NCBI RefSeq assembly: GCF_913055165.1
Contig: NZ_CAJXJS010000027.1
Coordinates: 1 to 47,148 of the forward strand
DNA from: an uncultured Devosia sp.
GTDB lineage: Bacteria > Pseudomonadota > Alphaproteobacteria > Rhizobiales > Devosiaceae
Length of the DNA: 47,148 nucleotides
Direction: 5' to 3'
Shown: positions 26,829-35,328 of the stretch, in pieces
Layout: each line of letters starts with the position of its first letter
How positions within the stretch are numbered: position 1 is the stretch's first letter
The notes under the pieces: generated by a model
Database searches by the model: none
What the model saw: only the letters and a program-made list of their open reading frames with translations
What the model was told of the DNA's origin: nothing
Position numbers and translations under genes: made by a program

Positions 26829-26849
26829 CCGCTCCCATTACGGGAGCGG
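26829..26849 (-). promoter_or_regulatory. Hairpin just upstream of the ask ribosome-binding site
   Basis: Perfect 8-base arms CCGCTCCC and GGGAGCGG surround a 5-base loop. The structure ends 11 bases before the ask ATG, and the real GGAG lies between hairpin and ATG. The arm itself contains GGGAG, a decoy or alternative ribosome site. A role in setting the ask level or in mRNA processing is inferred. Confidence 0.55.
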
Positions 26850-26888
26850 AGCCATTTTGGTTGGTCGTAGGCGTCTCAAAAGCCGGCC

Positions 26889-27818
26889 TCAGCCGATCTT
26901 GCCGGCCTCGATGCCGATCGGACCCTTGGGGTCACGCGAGCTGAGGAATGCCGGGCGCGGGTTCTTGGCAGCGAAGGGCTGCACCACCCGGTTGGACCAG
27001 GCATTGTAGACGAAGAAGGCGTTCGAGCGCGGGAAGGGCGTAATATTGCCGTTCGAGCCATGCATGGTGTTGCAGTCGAACAGCACCACTGTCCCGGCCT
27101 TGCCCGAGGCGTAGTCGATGCCGTGCTCCTTGGCCATCTTGGTCAGCGCCTCATGAGAGGGCACACCGATTTCCTGCTTCTTGAGCGAGGTCTTGTGGTT
27201 GTCCTCGGGCGTCTCGCCGGCACAGGCGATGAAGTTCTTGTGCGTGCCCGGCATCAGCATCAGCGGACCGTTGAGCGCGTCATTGTCCGTGAGCAGGATT
27301 GAGGCCGAGATCGCGCGCATGCGCGGCATGCCGTCCTCAGCGTGCCAGGTCTCGAAGTCGGAGTGCCAGTAGAATTCCTTGCCGGTGAAGCCCGGCTTGT
27401 AGTTGAGGCGCGACTGATGGAGATAGACATCGTCGTCGAGCAGGAAGCTGACGGCGCCGGCAATGCGGCGGTCGCTGGCGAGACGCGCGAACAGCGCGTT
27501 CTCTTCATCCAGCCGGAAGACGGTGCGTACCTCGTCCGAACCCGGCTCGGTGATCACATTGTCGTCGGCGATCTTTGCCTCGCCCGAACGCATATGGGCG
27601 GACTCCTTCTGCAGCGCGGCGACTTCCGCCGGCGAAAAGACATCCTTGAGGATCAGGTAGCCGTTCTTTTCAAAGCTCTCGGTCTGCGCGCGCGTCAGCG
27701 GTGCTTCCGGGCTCCACTTGCCCCAGACGACGGGGTCTTTCCGTTCCTGCCATTTTTCGGCCGGCAGACGGGTGGGATAGTCATCGTGATTGGCGGTGTC
27801 GAAAGCTGACTGGGTCAT
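26889..27818 (-). CDS. ectD: Ectoine 5-hydroxylase EctD
   Basis: The 309-residue Fe(II)/2-oxoglutarate dioxygenase converts ectoine to 5-hydroxyectoine. The EctD signature FYWHSDFETWHAEDGMP (about residues 145-161) contains the H-x-D iron ligands, and the third histidine is in NTMHGSNGN. Other family segments are LNYKPGFTGKEF and MLMPGTHKNFIACAGETPED. The start at ATG 27818 follows AAGGCGAG. It is fourth in the unit ectABCD-ask, 36 bases after ectC. Confidence 0.97.
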   Translation of the reverse strand: MTQSAFDTANHDDYPTRLPAEKWQERKDPVVWGKWSPEAPLTRAQTESFEKNGYLILKDVFSPAEVAALQKESAHMRSGEAKIADDNVITEPGSDEVRTVFRLDEENALFARLASDRRIAGAVSFLLDDDVYLHQSRLNYKPGFTGKEFYWHSDFETWHAEDGMPRMRAISASILLTDNDALNGPLMLMPGTHKNFIACAGETPEDNHKTSLKKQEIGVPSHEALTKMAKEHGIDYASGKAGTVVLFDCNTMHGSNGNITPFPRSNAFFVYNAWSNRVVQPFAAKNPRPAFLSSRDPKGPIGIEAGKIG

Positions 27819-27854
27819 GTGTCTCGCCTTTCAGTTGGTGTTTTGGGGAGCCGC

Positions 27855-28247
27855 TCAGGCGTCTTCGGGAGCCGGGGCGTAGGAGCCGTCCTCGCGGTGC
27901 ACTTCCTGGCCGGTCACCGGCGGGTTGAAGCAGCACGCCATCACCATCTCGCTCTTGGCGGTCAGGCGATGCTTGTCGTTGAGGTCGAGGGCGTACATCA
28001 CGCCGGGACGGATCTGGTGCACCGTGCCGGTGGCGATGTCCTCGATCGTGCCTTCACCCGAGATGCAGTAGACGCTCTCGAAATGGTGCTTGTAGTGAAA
28101 CACGTGGCTGGTGCCCGCATGAATGCGGGTGATGTGAAAGGAAAAGCCCATCCCATCGCCGGCCAGCAGCAGGCGCGTGCTGTCCCAGCCATTGGAATTG
28201 ACGAGGCGGTCGCCCAAACGGGCGGATTCGAGATCGCGTACAATCAT
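27855..28247 (-). CDS. ectC: L-ectoine synthase EctC
   Basis: The 130-residue cupin enzyme closes N-gamma-acetyl-diaminobutyrate to ectoine by loss of water. It starts at ATG 28247 ([16 protein letters not shown]) behind GGAAAG; the longer open frame reaches into ectB. Family features are [33 protein letters not shown] and LNDKHRL. Length is normal for EctC. It follows ectB by 13 bases. Confidence 0.97.
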   Translation of the reverse strand: MIVRDLESARLGDRLVNSNGWDSTRLLLAGDGMGFSFHITRIHAGTSHVFHYKHHFESVYCISGEGTIEDIATGTVHQIRPGVMYALDLNDKHRLTAKSEMVMACCFNPPVTGQEVHREDGSYAPAPEDA

Positions 28248-28260
28248 TTTGGAACTTTCC

Positions 28261-29550
28261 TTATTCGGCGGCCGCGCGGTGGGACCCCAGGACCGCGTCG
28301 AAGGCGGTTTCCATGATGTCGAGGCCGGCGGTGAGCTGGTCGAGGGAAATGGTGAGCGGGCACAAGACCTTGACCACTTCGTCAAAGCTGCCTGAGGTCT
28401 CAATGATCAGGCCCTTGGCAAAGCACGCCTTGCAGATCGCGGCGGCATTTTCGCCTGAACCGGCATCGATGCCCATCATCATGCCGCGGCCCTTGGTAGT
28501 GAGGCCATGTTCGTCGGCAATGGCGCCCAGACGTTCGCTAAGATAGCGGGCCTTCTCGTTCACCTCCGAGAGGAAGCGGTCGTCGGACCAGAACTTGTCC
28601 AGGGCCGCAGCGGCGGTCACGAAAGCATGATTGTTGCCGCGGAAGGTGCCGTTATGCTCGGCTGGCTTCCAGATGTCGTGCTCTGGCTTAATCAGGGTCA
28701 CCGCCAGTGGCAGGCCCATGCCCGAAAGCGACTTAGCCATGGTGACGATGTCCGGCGACAGGCCCATGCCGTCGAACGAGAAGAACCCGCCCGTGCGTCC
28801 GCAGCCGGCCTGGATGTCATCGATGATGAAGAGAGCACCGTGCTTTTTGGCAATGGCTTCGATCTGGCGCAGCCACTCGGGTGACGCGGCGTTGAGGCCG
28901 CCTTCGCCCTGAACGGTCTCCACGATGATCGCTGCCGGCGCATCGATGCCGCTCGAAGGATCGCTGAGCTGGCGATCAAGCAGGTCGGCCGTATTGATGT
29001 CCGGACCATGATAGCCGTCATAGGCGGCGCGGGTGACGCCAGAAAGCGGCGTGGCGGCACCACCGCGATGCTTGCCGTTGCCGGTAGCGGCCAACGCGCC
29101 CAACGTCACGCCGTGAAAGCCATTGGTAAAGGAAATGATGTTGGTGCGACCCGTAACCTTGCGCGCAAGCTTCATGGCCGCTTCGACAGCATTGGCGCCG
29201 GTCGGACCAGTGAACTGCAACTGGTGCGTCATGCCACGCGGGCGCAGGATCAATCGCTCGAAGGTGGCAAGAAAATGCTCCTTGGCGTCGGTGAACATGT
29301 CCAGGCCATGGGCAATGCCGTCATTAGAGACATATTCGATCAGCGCCGCCTTCAGGTCGGGGTCGTTATGCCCGTAATTGAGCGTCGAGCAGCCCGCCAG
29401 GAAATCGGTATAGGCCTTGCCGTGGGTGTCGTAGATGGTCGCGCCCAGCGCCCGGTCGAACACCTTCGGAAAGCTGCGCGAATAGGACCGCACGCGGCTT
29501 TCGACGCGCTCGAAGGTGGTCATGGGCGTGATTGTTGCTGTCGTGGCCAT
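28261..29550 (-). CDS. ectB: Diaminobutyrate-2-oxoglutarate transaminase EctB
   Basis: The 429-residue class III PLP aminotransferase makes L-2,4-diaminobutyrate from aspartate semialdehyde. It starts at ATG 29550 nine bases after AGGAG; the TTG at 29580 is less likely. Typical segments are [45 protein letters not shown], the PLP-phosphate region [13 protein letters not shown], and the PLP lysine in [11 protein letters not shown]. It is the second gene of the ectoine unit. Confidence 0.97.
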   Translation of the reverse strand: MATTATITPMTTFERVESRVRSYSRSFPKVFDRALGATIYDTHGKAYTDFLAGCSTLNYGHNDPDLKAALIEYVSNDGIAHGLDMFTDAKEHFLATFERLILRPRGMTHQLQFTGPTGANAVEAAMKLARKVTGRTNIISFTNGFHGVTLGALAATGNGKHRGGAATPLSGVTRAAYDGYHGPDINTADLLDRQLSDPSSGIDAPAAIIVETVQGEGGLNAASPEWLRQIEAIAKKHGALFIIDDIQAGCGRTGGFFSFDGMGLSPDIVTMAKSLSGMGLPLAVTLIKPEHDIWKPAEHNGTFRGNNHAFVTAAAALDKFWSDDRFLSEVNEKARYLSERLGAIADEHGLTTKGRGMMMGIDAGSGENAAAICKACFAKGLIIETSGSFDEVVKVLCPLTISLDQLTAGLDIMETAFDAVLGSHRAAAE

Positions 29551-29604
29551 GGGAAACGTCTCCTGGACGTGGATAGTCAAAGGGTTGTCTTTTGGGGCGT
29601 GCGA

Positions 29605-30180
29605 TCAGGCGCTCGTAAGCGCCGTGACCTTATCGGGTTGGAATGGACCGATGCTGACCGCATATTCGCTGTCGTGCCGGTCCTCGAAATGGGCGTGTCG
29701 GTCGAACATCTCGACTTGGCGCATCTGCGCGTCGAGCTTGCGCGCGATAGCGGTGAACAGGCCCCAGCTCGGTTCGTTGTCATGGGTGATGGTGCATTTG
29801 AGCGTCGTCACCGAGCGGCAGGCCGGACGCACCAGCACATTGCCAATCAGCCGCCTGCCAAGACCCTGGCCGCGCGCCGCGTCGCTGACGCAGACCTGCC
29901 AGACGAAATAGGTGTCTGGCTCCTCCGGCGGGATATAGCCCGAGACCCAGCCAACCACCTTGTCGTCCTGCTCGGCGATCGCGCAGGTCGAAGCGAAATG
30001 CGTGGCCTGCAACAGGTTGCAATAGAGCGAATTGTCATCGAGCGAAGCTGTGTCGCCGATAAGGGCCCACACCTTTGCACCATCGGTACTGCGCGGCGTC
30101 CTGATGGTCGCCTCGGAGCCTCTTGCGGACTGTCGCTGCATCGCACCGGCGTCGAATAGCGCTGAGTTGCCATAAATCAT
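29605..30180 (-). CDS. ectA: L-2,4-diaminobutyrate gamma-acetyltransferase EctA
   Basis: The 191-residue GNAT enzyme acetylates diaminobutyrate in the second step of ectoine synthesis. The acetyl-CoA motif is VCVSDAARGQGLGRRLI, followed by LKCTITHDNEPSWGLF and, near the end, RHDSEYAVSIGPF, which are typical of EctA. I choose ATG 30180 as start; no strong ribosome site is seen there, nor at the internal ATG 30141 or the TTG at 30216. It is the first gene of the leftward ectoine unit, divergent from ectR. Confidence 0.95.
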   Translation of the reverse strand: MIYGNSALFDAGAMQRQSARGSEATIRTPRSTDGAKVWALIGDTASLDDNSLYCNLLQATHFASTCAIAEQDDKVVGWVSGYIPPEEPDTYFVWQVCVSDAARGQGLGRRLIGNVLVRPACRSVTTLKCTITHDNEPSWGLFTAIARKLDAQMRQVEMFDRHAHFEDRHDSEYAVSIGPFQPDKVTALTSA

Positions 30181-30200
30181 GGTCGCGAAAGTTAGCTTGA

Positions 30201-30216
30201 TTGAACTAAATTTCAA
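30201..30216. promoter_or_regulatory. Candidate EctR (MarR-type) operator in the ectA-ectR gap
   Basis: TTGAA-CTAAAT-TTCAA is a perfect inverted repeat with 5-base arms in an AT-rich patch, 21-36 bases upstream of the ectA ATG. A second, imperfect repeat (TTAG...CTAA) partly overlaps it. MarR-type repressors bind such 16-20-base palindromes, and EctR is known to act upstream of ectA in other bacteria. The rest of the 278-base gap also holds the palindrome CAGGCG-GG-CGCCTG at 30304-30317. Confidence 0.5.
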
Positions 30217-30458
30217 CCCACCAAACGATCAGAACCACTGTTGCGATGTCACATGAATGACAGAAAGCGCTGAATTCGATCGATAAATCATGAGGTTGCG
30301 CGCCAGGCGGGCGCCTGAATTATTTTTCCTGACCGCGAGTTTTGCTTTGTGTGCGAAAAACAAGTTAGCCTTGCCTAAGGAAATTCCAACGCAGCCATCT
30401 CGCTTGGGTTCCCTGGCTTCTGACGATAATATGCTAGGGAAGACTTTGGAGTACGCCT

Positions 30459-30962
30459 TTGGAAGATCGGACCAAATCAGCGCTGACCGCGATGCGGAAG
30501 ATTCTGCGCGCCACCGAATCGAATTCCAAGCAGTTGATGCGCGAAACGGGCCTCACGCCTTCCCAGCTGATCTTCATGCAGATCCTGGATGTCGAGCAGG
30601 AGAAAACCGCCGGGCACGTAGCCTCGCGCATGGGCATCACCCAGGCGACCACGACAGCCTTGCTGCAAAAGCTCGAAAATGCGGGAATGATTCAGCGTCG
30701 GCGCGGGGAGAAGGATCGCCGCCAGGTGCTGCTGTCCTTGACCGACAAGGGGCGGAAGGTGCTCGCCATAGCCCCGGATGGGGTCCACGCGCAGTTCCAC
30801 CAGCAGTTTTCAGCGCTCAAGGAGTGGGAGCAGATCATGCTGATCGCGGCGCTGGAACGCGTCGCCGATATGCTCGGTGGTGACAATCCCGATGCTGCCG
30901 CGGTCATTGACCACGTGGCCGAGCTGGCGGGCGAAGTCACTTACGAGCCGGAGCAGACTTAG
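30459..30962 (+). CDS. ectR: MarR-family transcriptional regulator EctR
   Basis: The 167-residue protein starts at TTG 30459, seven bases after GGAG. It has the MarR winged helix: LTPSQLIFMQILDVEQEKTAGHVASRMG, where TAGHVASRMGITQATTT is the helix-turn-helix, and the wing is in RRRGEKDRRQVLLSLTDKG with its conserved DRR. It is divergent from ectA, the arrangement of EctR1, the osmotically responsive repressor of ectoine genes in methylotrophs and halophiles. Regulation of the flanking operon is inferred from position. Confidence 0.92.
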   Translation: MEDRTKSALTAMRKILRATESNSKQLMRETGLTPSQLIFMQILDVEQEKTAGHVASRMGITQATTTALLQKLENAGMIQRRRGEKDRRQVLLSLTDKGRKVLAIAPDGVHAQFHQQFSALKEWEQIMLIAALERVADMLGGDNPDAAAVIDHVAELAGEVTYEPEQT

Positions 30963-30982
30963 GTCGCTGGCGCTGCGGCACT

Positions 30983-31375
30983 TTACGGTTCGGTCCTGCC
31001 GGTCCTGTCGCGGTCTCCAGCATATCTTGTCAGGCCCTCGAACTCGGGTAGCCACGGCTCTCGTCGCGTGCACCAGAGTTCGTATGTGGGCCGGAATGCG
31101 TCGATGACATCGAAAGAACCGAGGTTGACCTCAATCTCATCTCCGGACACGGAGAACACCGAGGAGCCGCATTCGGGACAGAAATGCCGCCCCCGATAGG
31201 CCTGGGTGGTTCCCGAGACCGCAACGGCAGGCGCCGGGTAGATCGCGGAAGCATGAAACAGCGCTCCATGGTGCTTTCGGCAATCCAGGCAGTGGCAGAG
31301 CCCCACCCGATAGGGCTCTCCCCGTGCACGAAACTGGACCTTTCCGCAAAGGCACCCTCCCGTGGTGTCGCTCAC
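30983..31375 (-). CDS. GFA (glutathione-dependent formaldehyde-activating-like/CENP-V) zinc protein
   Basis: The 130-residue protein has the cysteine pattern of the GFA/CENP-V fold: C8-x-C10, C27-H-C29-x2-C32 and C66-x2-C69 (GGCLCGKVQF, LCHCLDCRKHHG, FCPECGSSVF), which bind structural and catalytic zinc. Members may act as glutathione-dependent or carbon-sulfur lyase-like enzymes; the substrate here is unknown. It starts with GTG 31375, nine bases downstream of GGAGG. It converges on ectR with a 20-base gap and is not obviously part of the ectoine system. Confidence 0.9.
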   Translation of the reverse strand: MSDTTGGCLCGKVQFRARGEPYRVGLCHCLDCRKHHGALFHASAIYPAPAVAVSGTTQAYRGRHFCPECGSSVFSVSGDEIEVNLGSFDVIDAFRPTYELWCTRREPWLPEFEGLTRYAGDRDRTGRTEP

Positions 31376-31524
31376 TTCCTTGCACCTCCAACGAGATATG
31401 ATCGGCTTTGATCATCTCATCATTGCGTTCGGGGTGCGCGTGGAAAATTCTTGGAACCCTTGTGCATCGGGCGCGTTTTTCCTGAACCGGAACGCGATTG
31501 AAAAATATCGAAGACCGGTCAAGA

Positions 31525-31552
31525 ACCCCGAAGGTGCCACCACCTCCGGGGT
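31525..31552 (-). terminator. Probable terminator after the SRPBCC gene
   Basis: ACCCCG-A-AGGTG and CACCT-C-CGGGGT form a 12-position stem with one mismatch and a 4-base loop, 21 bases downstream of the SRPBCC stop on the minus strand. The following T-run is weak on the minus strand (TCTT) and better on the plus strand (TTTCTT), so the direction is not certain. Confidence 0.55.
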
Positions 31553-31572
31553 TTCTTGGTGCTGGCGCCCTG

Positions 31573-32064
31573 TCAAAGCGACTTGGCGACCTCCTCCAGC
31601 TGCGCGGCGCACAGCGCCCAGCCCTCATGGAACCCCATTTGCTCGTGGGTCTGACGGTCCTCGACCCGCCAATGCCGGGCGGTCGCGGTATAGCGCGTCT
31701 TGCCGTTTTCCGGCCCGAACGTCAGCACACAGGTGAAAAACGGCTTCTCTGAGGGTTGCCAGTCTCCGATATAGGCATCGGTGAAAACCAGCTTGCGATT
31801 GGGCACGATCTCGAGGAATTGGCCGGGGCTGGGATATTCGTCCCCCTTTTCGTCCGCCATGACGATATGCGTGGCGCCACCCGGACGCAGGTCCACGCTG
31901 GCGTGTGGCGTCGTCCAGGGCTTGGGTGCGAACCAGCGTTTCATCAATACCGGCTCGGTCCAGCAGCGGAATACCGCCTCTGGGGCGGCATCGATGATCC
32001 GGGTCAGAACCAGATCCCGGTTGGAATCGTCGGCATGTTCGTCAGCGGTCACTTGGCTAGGCAT
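31573..32064 (-). CDS. SRPBCC domain protein (AHSA1-like)
   Basis: The 163-residue protein is a START/Bet v1-type SRPBCC fold of the AHSA1 (activator of Hsp90 homologue) branch: LTRIIDAAPEAVFRCWTEP, LMKRWFAPKPWTT, VDLRPGGATHIVM and, near the end, EQMGFHEGWALCAAQLEEV. Such proteins bind hydrophobic ligands; no specific role is known. It starts at ATG 32064 behind AGGAGA. No functional link to its neighbours is evident. Confidence 0.9.
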   Translation of the reverse strand: MPSQVTADEHADDSNRDLVLTRIIDAAPEAVFRCWTEPVLMKRWFAPKPWTTPHASVDLRPGGATHIVMADEKGDEYPSPGQFLEIVPNRKLVFTDAYIGDWQPSEKPFFTCVLTFGPENGKTRYTATARHWRVEDRQTHEQMGFHEGWALCAAQLEEVAKSL

Positions 32065-32161
32065 GGCCTGTCTCCTTTGTATTGCGGTCTCGCAAAGGCG
32101 ACGTCAGGCGCGATGCTGCTTCGACATCAGAAATCAGAAAATTTCGACATCACGGGCAGAG

Positions 32162-32320
32162 CTAGCCATAGCGCTGGATATCGGCGTCCGACCACCAGGT
32201 AACCAGAAACAGCCCCAGGTCCACGACCTTGACCTTCTTGTTGCGCTCGGCCCAGCGCTGCTGCCAGCGCGGCTTGATTTTAAGTCGCCCGCCGGCGGCT
32301 CTAAAAGATATCCACGACAT
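32162..32320 (-). CDS. Small basic protein, 52 codons, unknown function
   Basis: ATG 32320 lies six bases after a strong AGGGGG ribosome site and opens a 52-residue frame. The product is basic in its first half (KIKPRWQQRWAERNKKVK) and ends with an aromatic segment (VVDLGLFLVTWWSDADIQRYG). The longer frame to 32359 lacks a ribosome site. I recognise no family. It lies alone between the SRPBCC gene and murQ, same strand. The good ribosome site and non-repetitive composition argue for a real gene. Confidence 0.55.
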   Translation of the reverse strand: MSWISFRAAGGRLKIKPRWQQRWAERNKKVKVVDLGLFLVTWWSDADIQRYG

Positions 32321-32392
32321 CGTTTGCCCCCTGTCGTTCGGTAACCGGGAGTTAACCAAAGATGGGGCGCCAATACTAGGGTTATTGCGTCG

Positions 32393-33289
32393 TTACTGGC
32401 CCAGATCAGCCATTGCAGGGCGCAAATGTCCACTATGTCGCGCCAGGATCTTGTTGGCTTGGTCCAGATCGGCAGCCCCGCGGGCAATCAGAATGGCGGG
32501 TTTGACGGCACCAGCGCTGGTCCTAAGCGCTGCGTCGGCCACTGTCCCGTCCACCCCGGCCACCGCCGACACAATGCTTGAGGCACGGGCGCGCAACTTT
32601 TCATTGTCGGCGACGACATTGACCATGAACCCGTCATGCACATGGCCCAGCCGCATGGCCATCAGGGTGGACAACATGTTCAGCGCAATCTTCTGCGCGG
32701 TACCGGCGCCCATTCGCGTCGAGCCGGCTATCACTTCGGCCGGGGTCGGCAGGCAGATGCCAACATCCACCATGTCGAACAGGTCTGCTCCGGCATTGTT
32801 GGCGATGCCGATTGTGCGCGCTCCGGCGGCCCGGGCCACCGCGGCAGCCGCGAGAGGGTAGGGTGTGCGGCCGCTGGCCGTTACGGCAATAAGGCAGTCA
32901 TTTTCGTTCAGGGACAGCTCTTTGGTACTCGCTCGTGCCGCTTCCGCGTCATCCTCAGGCCCGCCGCGCATATCCTTGAGTGCCGCCATGCCACCTGCCA
33001 GCAAGACCACGATCTGGTCACGGGAGATGCTGAAAGTACCGGGCAGTTCGAGCGCATCCGCCAGTGCCATGAGGCCGGAACTTCCAGCGGCCGCATAGAC
33101 GAGGCGACCGCCATCCCGGATTGACTTGGCGGCCAGATCAGCAGCTGCGGCAATCTCGGGAATGGCCGCGGCGACCCGGTTGGCGGCCTCGGCCTGGCCT
33201 GCTGCCAGAAGATGGAGAATCTCCGCATCATCAAGCAGATCCAGCCCCTGCGCTTGGGGATGACGTGCCTCGGTCAGCCTCTGGGTCAT
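32393..33289 (-). CDS. murQ: N-acetylmuramic acid 6-phosphate etherase MurQ
   Basis: The 298-residue SIS-fold enzyme cleaves the lactyl ether of MurNAc-6-phosphate to give GlcNAc-6-phosphate and D-lactate in cell-wall recycling. Visible motifs are GRLVYAAAGSSGLMALADAL, with the catalytic glutamate in DALELPGTF, and the second motif AVTASGRTPYPLAA. AEVIAGSTRMGAGTAQKIALN is characteristic of MurQ. ATG 33289 follows GGAG. It is divergent from the gntR-nagB-II-nagA operon, which uses its product. Confidence 0.95.
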   Translation of the reverse strand: MTQRLTEARHPQAQGLDLLDDAEILHLLAAGQAEAANRVAAAIPEIAAAADLAAKSIRDGGRLVYAAAGSSGLMALADALELPGTFSISRDQIVVLLAGGMAALKDMRGGPEDDAEAARASTKELSLNENDCLIAVTASGRTPYPLAAAAVARAAGARTIGIANNAGADLFDMVDVGICLPTPAEVIAGSTRMGAGTAQKIALNMLSTLMAMRLGHVHDGFMVNVVADNEKLRARASSIVSAVAGVDGTVADAALRTSAGAVKPAILIARGAADLDQANKILARHSGHLRPAMADLGQ

Positions 33290-33425
33290 TCTCCGCTCCT
33301 CCGCTCGATAATGCCAAAGACATACCACTTACTGCTGCGGCCAGCCAATGGGGTTTGGCGCTTTGTCCAAAAGCACAATATCCACAGCGGGATGCATTTC
33401 TTGCGCCCTCCGCGGCAAATTGGGC

Positions 33426-33453
33426 TTGGTAAATGGTATTTTATTGGTATTAT
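33426..33453. promoter_or_regulatory. Candidate GntR/HutC-type operator in the murQ-gntR gap
   Basis: Three GGTA units occur at 33428, 33435 and 33446. The last two lie in AATGGTATT and ATTGGTATT, exactly 11 bases or one helical turn apart. HutC/NagR-type regulators often bind sites containing TGGTAT or its complement, and CATACCACTTA near the murQ side may be another half-site. Direct-repeat spacing is seen; the link to the adjacent regulator is inferred. Confidence 0.45.
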
Positions 33454-33517
33454 GAAGGGAGGCTGCCCCGGTGCAACAGGCTTTCCAGCCATGAGAAGGG
33501 CCGGCCAAGGAGGTCGA

Positions 33518-34303
33518 TTGACTGAACAGACCGGCATGATGTTTGGCGACGGTCCAGTCGTGCTGCCGATTGGCGGCCCGCTCTATCTGCAGCTCAAGCG
33601 CTGGATAGAGGATGCCATAAAGCGCGGGCATATCAACCCCGGCGACGCCTTGCCATCCGAGCGGGACCTGGCTTTGCGTGCCGACGTATCCCGGGTGACG
33701 GTGCGAAAGGCCGTCCAGCAATTGGTGCAAGAGGGTGTTCTTGTCCAGCGCCACGGCTCCGGCACGTTTGTTGCGCCTGAGACGCAGCGGGTCGAGCAAT
33801 CTCTGTCCCAGCTCACCTCTTTCACCGAAGACATGGCCCGACGCGGCATGGCGGTGCGGGCCGAGTGGCTGGAACGGGGTCTCTATGCCCCGTCGCCGGA
33901 AGAAACCATCATCCTGGGCCTCGGTGCGGGTGATCGTGTTTCGCGCATCTCGCGTTTGCGCCTGACAGGTGAAACGCCGCTCGCCATTGAACGCGCCAGC
34001 CTCTCCGGGGCGGTTTTGCCCGATCCCCTGGCTATTGCGGATTCGCTCTATAAGCATCTCGAAAAGACCGGCATGCGTCCCGTCCGCGCCATTCAGCGCA
34101 TCCGCGCCGCCAATATCGCCGAGGACGACGCTCACCTGCTGCAGGTGCCGGTCGGCTCGGCCGGCCTCCACATCGAGCGTATTTCCTATTTGGGGACGGG
34201 CCGCGTGGTGGAATTCACCCGCTCCATCTATCGGGGCGACACCTATGACTTTGTGGCCGAGTTGCGCCTTGGCGACACCAGCAATGGAGCCATTAGGCCG
34301 TGA
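33518..34303 (+). CDS. GntR-family regulator, HutC/NagR subgroup
   Basis: The 261-residue repressor has an N-terminal winged helix (YLQLKRWIEDAIKRG, LPSERDLALRADVSRVTVR) and a C-terminal UTRA effector domain (about residues 100-245), the HutC/NagR design that senses amino-sugar phosphates. I choose TTG 33518 because AGGAGGT lies four bases upstream; ATG 33491 and ATG 33536 are in frame but lack such a site. Its stop overlaps the start of the SIS gene (GTGA), and it likely controls this operon and the divergent murQ. Confidence 0.88.
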   Translation: MTEQTGMMFGDGPVVLPIGGPLYLQLKRWIEDAIKRGHINPGDALPSERDLALRADVSRVTVRKAVQQLVQEGVLVQRHGSGTFVAPETQRVEQSLSQLTSFTEDMARRGMAVRAEWLERGLYAPSPEETIILGLGAGDRVSRISRLRLTGETPLAIERASLSGAVLPDPLAIADSLYKHLEKTGMRPVRAIQRIRAANIAEDDAHLLQVPVGSAGLHIERISYLGTGRVVEFTRSIYRGDTYDFVAELRLGDTSNGAIRP

Positions 34304-35328
34304 CGACCCAGACTTATATGCGCCAGGAAGTCGACCAGATCCCTGCAGTGGTGGCCAATTTCCTGACGGCTTCCTCGGATACGCTCGAAGGCGCCGCTGC
34401 CCGGCTGCGCGCGCTCGATCCGGCGCTGGTGGTCACCGTGGCCCGTGGATCATCCGATCACGCTTCGGCCTATCTCAAATATGCAATCGAATTGTCCCTG
34501 GGCGTTCCGGTGGCCTCGGTCGGTCCGTCCATTGCCTCGATCTATGGACGCGACCTCAAGCTGGGCAAGGCCGCTGCCATCGCCATTTCCCAGTCCGGCA
34601 AGAGCCCGGACATCGTGGGCATGGCCCAGTCCGCCCGCCGGAGCGGCGCGACCACCATTGCCATCACCAATACCGCCGATTCGCCGCTCGCCGCTGCCAG
34701 CGACGTCACCATCAACCTTCATGCGGGTGTTGAGAAAAGCGTCGCCGCCACCAAGACCTTCGTGACCTCTGTCGTCGCCGGCCTCGCTCTGCTCGCCCGG
34801 TGGAGTGACGACGCCGAGTTGCAGCGTGCCGTCGCTGCACTGCCGGAAAGCCTCGCCAAGGCGGTGCGCTGCGATTGGTCCGAAATGATTCCGGCGCTCG
34901 ACGGCCAGTCGGCCCTCTACGTTTTGGGTCGCGGCCCCGGTTTTGCCATCGCCAATGAAGCGGCGCTGAAGTTCAAGGAGACCTGCGGCATCCAGGGCGA
35001 GTCCTATAGTGCCGCCGAAGTCATGCATGGCCCGGTCTCCATTGTCACGCCCGGCTATCCGGTGCTCGGTCTGGCCGCCCGCGACGCTGCCGAAGCCTCG
35101 GTGGCCGATATGGCCCACAAGCTGGCCGGGCAGGGGGCACGCGCCTTCCTGACCAGCGACCGCCCCGGCGCCGCCTCCCGCCTGCCATTTGCTGCCACCG
35201 GCCACCCGCTGACCGACCCGCTCGCTCTGATTGTCTCTTTCTATGGGTTTGTGGAGGCGCTGGCTCGCCACCGCGGCCTCAACCCGGACGAGCCACCCAT
35301 GCTGCGCAAGGTGACGGAGACGGTATGA
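34300..35328 (+). CDS. SIS-domain aminosugar-phosphate isomerase/deaminase (NagB-II type)
   Basis: The 342-residue protein has two SIS domains like the isomerase half of GlmS but no glutaminase domain: VTVARGSSDHASAYLKYAIE, ISQSGKSPDIVGMAQ, EKSVAATKTFVTSVVAGLAL and VLGRGPGFAIANEAALKFKE. This architecture fits NagB-II, which converts glucosamine-6-phosphate to fructose-6-phosphate plus ammonia, and its place between gntR and nagA supports that. The GTG start at 34300 overlaps the gntR stop; ATG 34318 is an alternative. The exact substrate (GlcN-6-P or GalN-6-P) is not proven. Confidence 0.9.
   Translation: MTTQTYMRQEVDQIPAVVANFLTASSDTLEGAAARLRALDPALVVTVARGSSDHASAYLKYAIELSLGVPVASVGPSIASIYGRDLKLGKAAAIAISQSGKSPDIVGMAQSARRSGATTIAITNTADSPLAAASDVTINLHAGVEKSVAATKTFVTSVVAGLALLARWSDDAELQRAVAALPESLAKAVRCDWSEMIPALDGQSALYVLGRGPGFAIANEAALKFKETCGIQGESYSAAEVMHGPVSIVTPGYPVLGLAARDAAEASVADMAHKLAGQGARAFLTSDRPGAASRLPFAATGHPLTDPLALIVSFYGFVEALARHRGLNPDEPPMLRKVTETV

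Noticed and set aside
33426..33453. A CRISPR-like or microsatellite repeat from the GGTATT units
   Set aside because: Only two or three short units occur, better explained as regulator half-sites; there is no repeat-spacer structure anywhere in the window.
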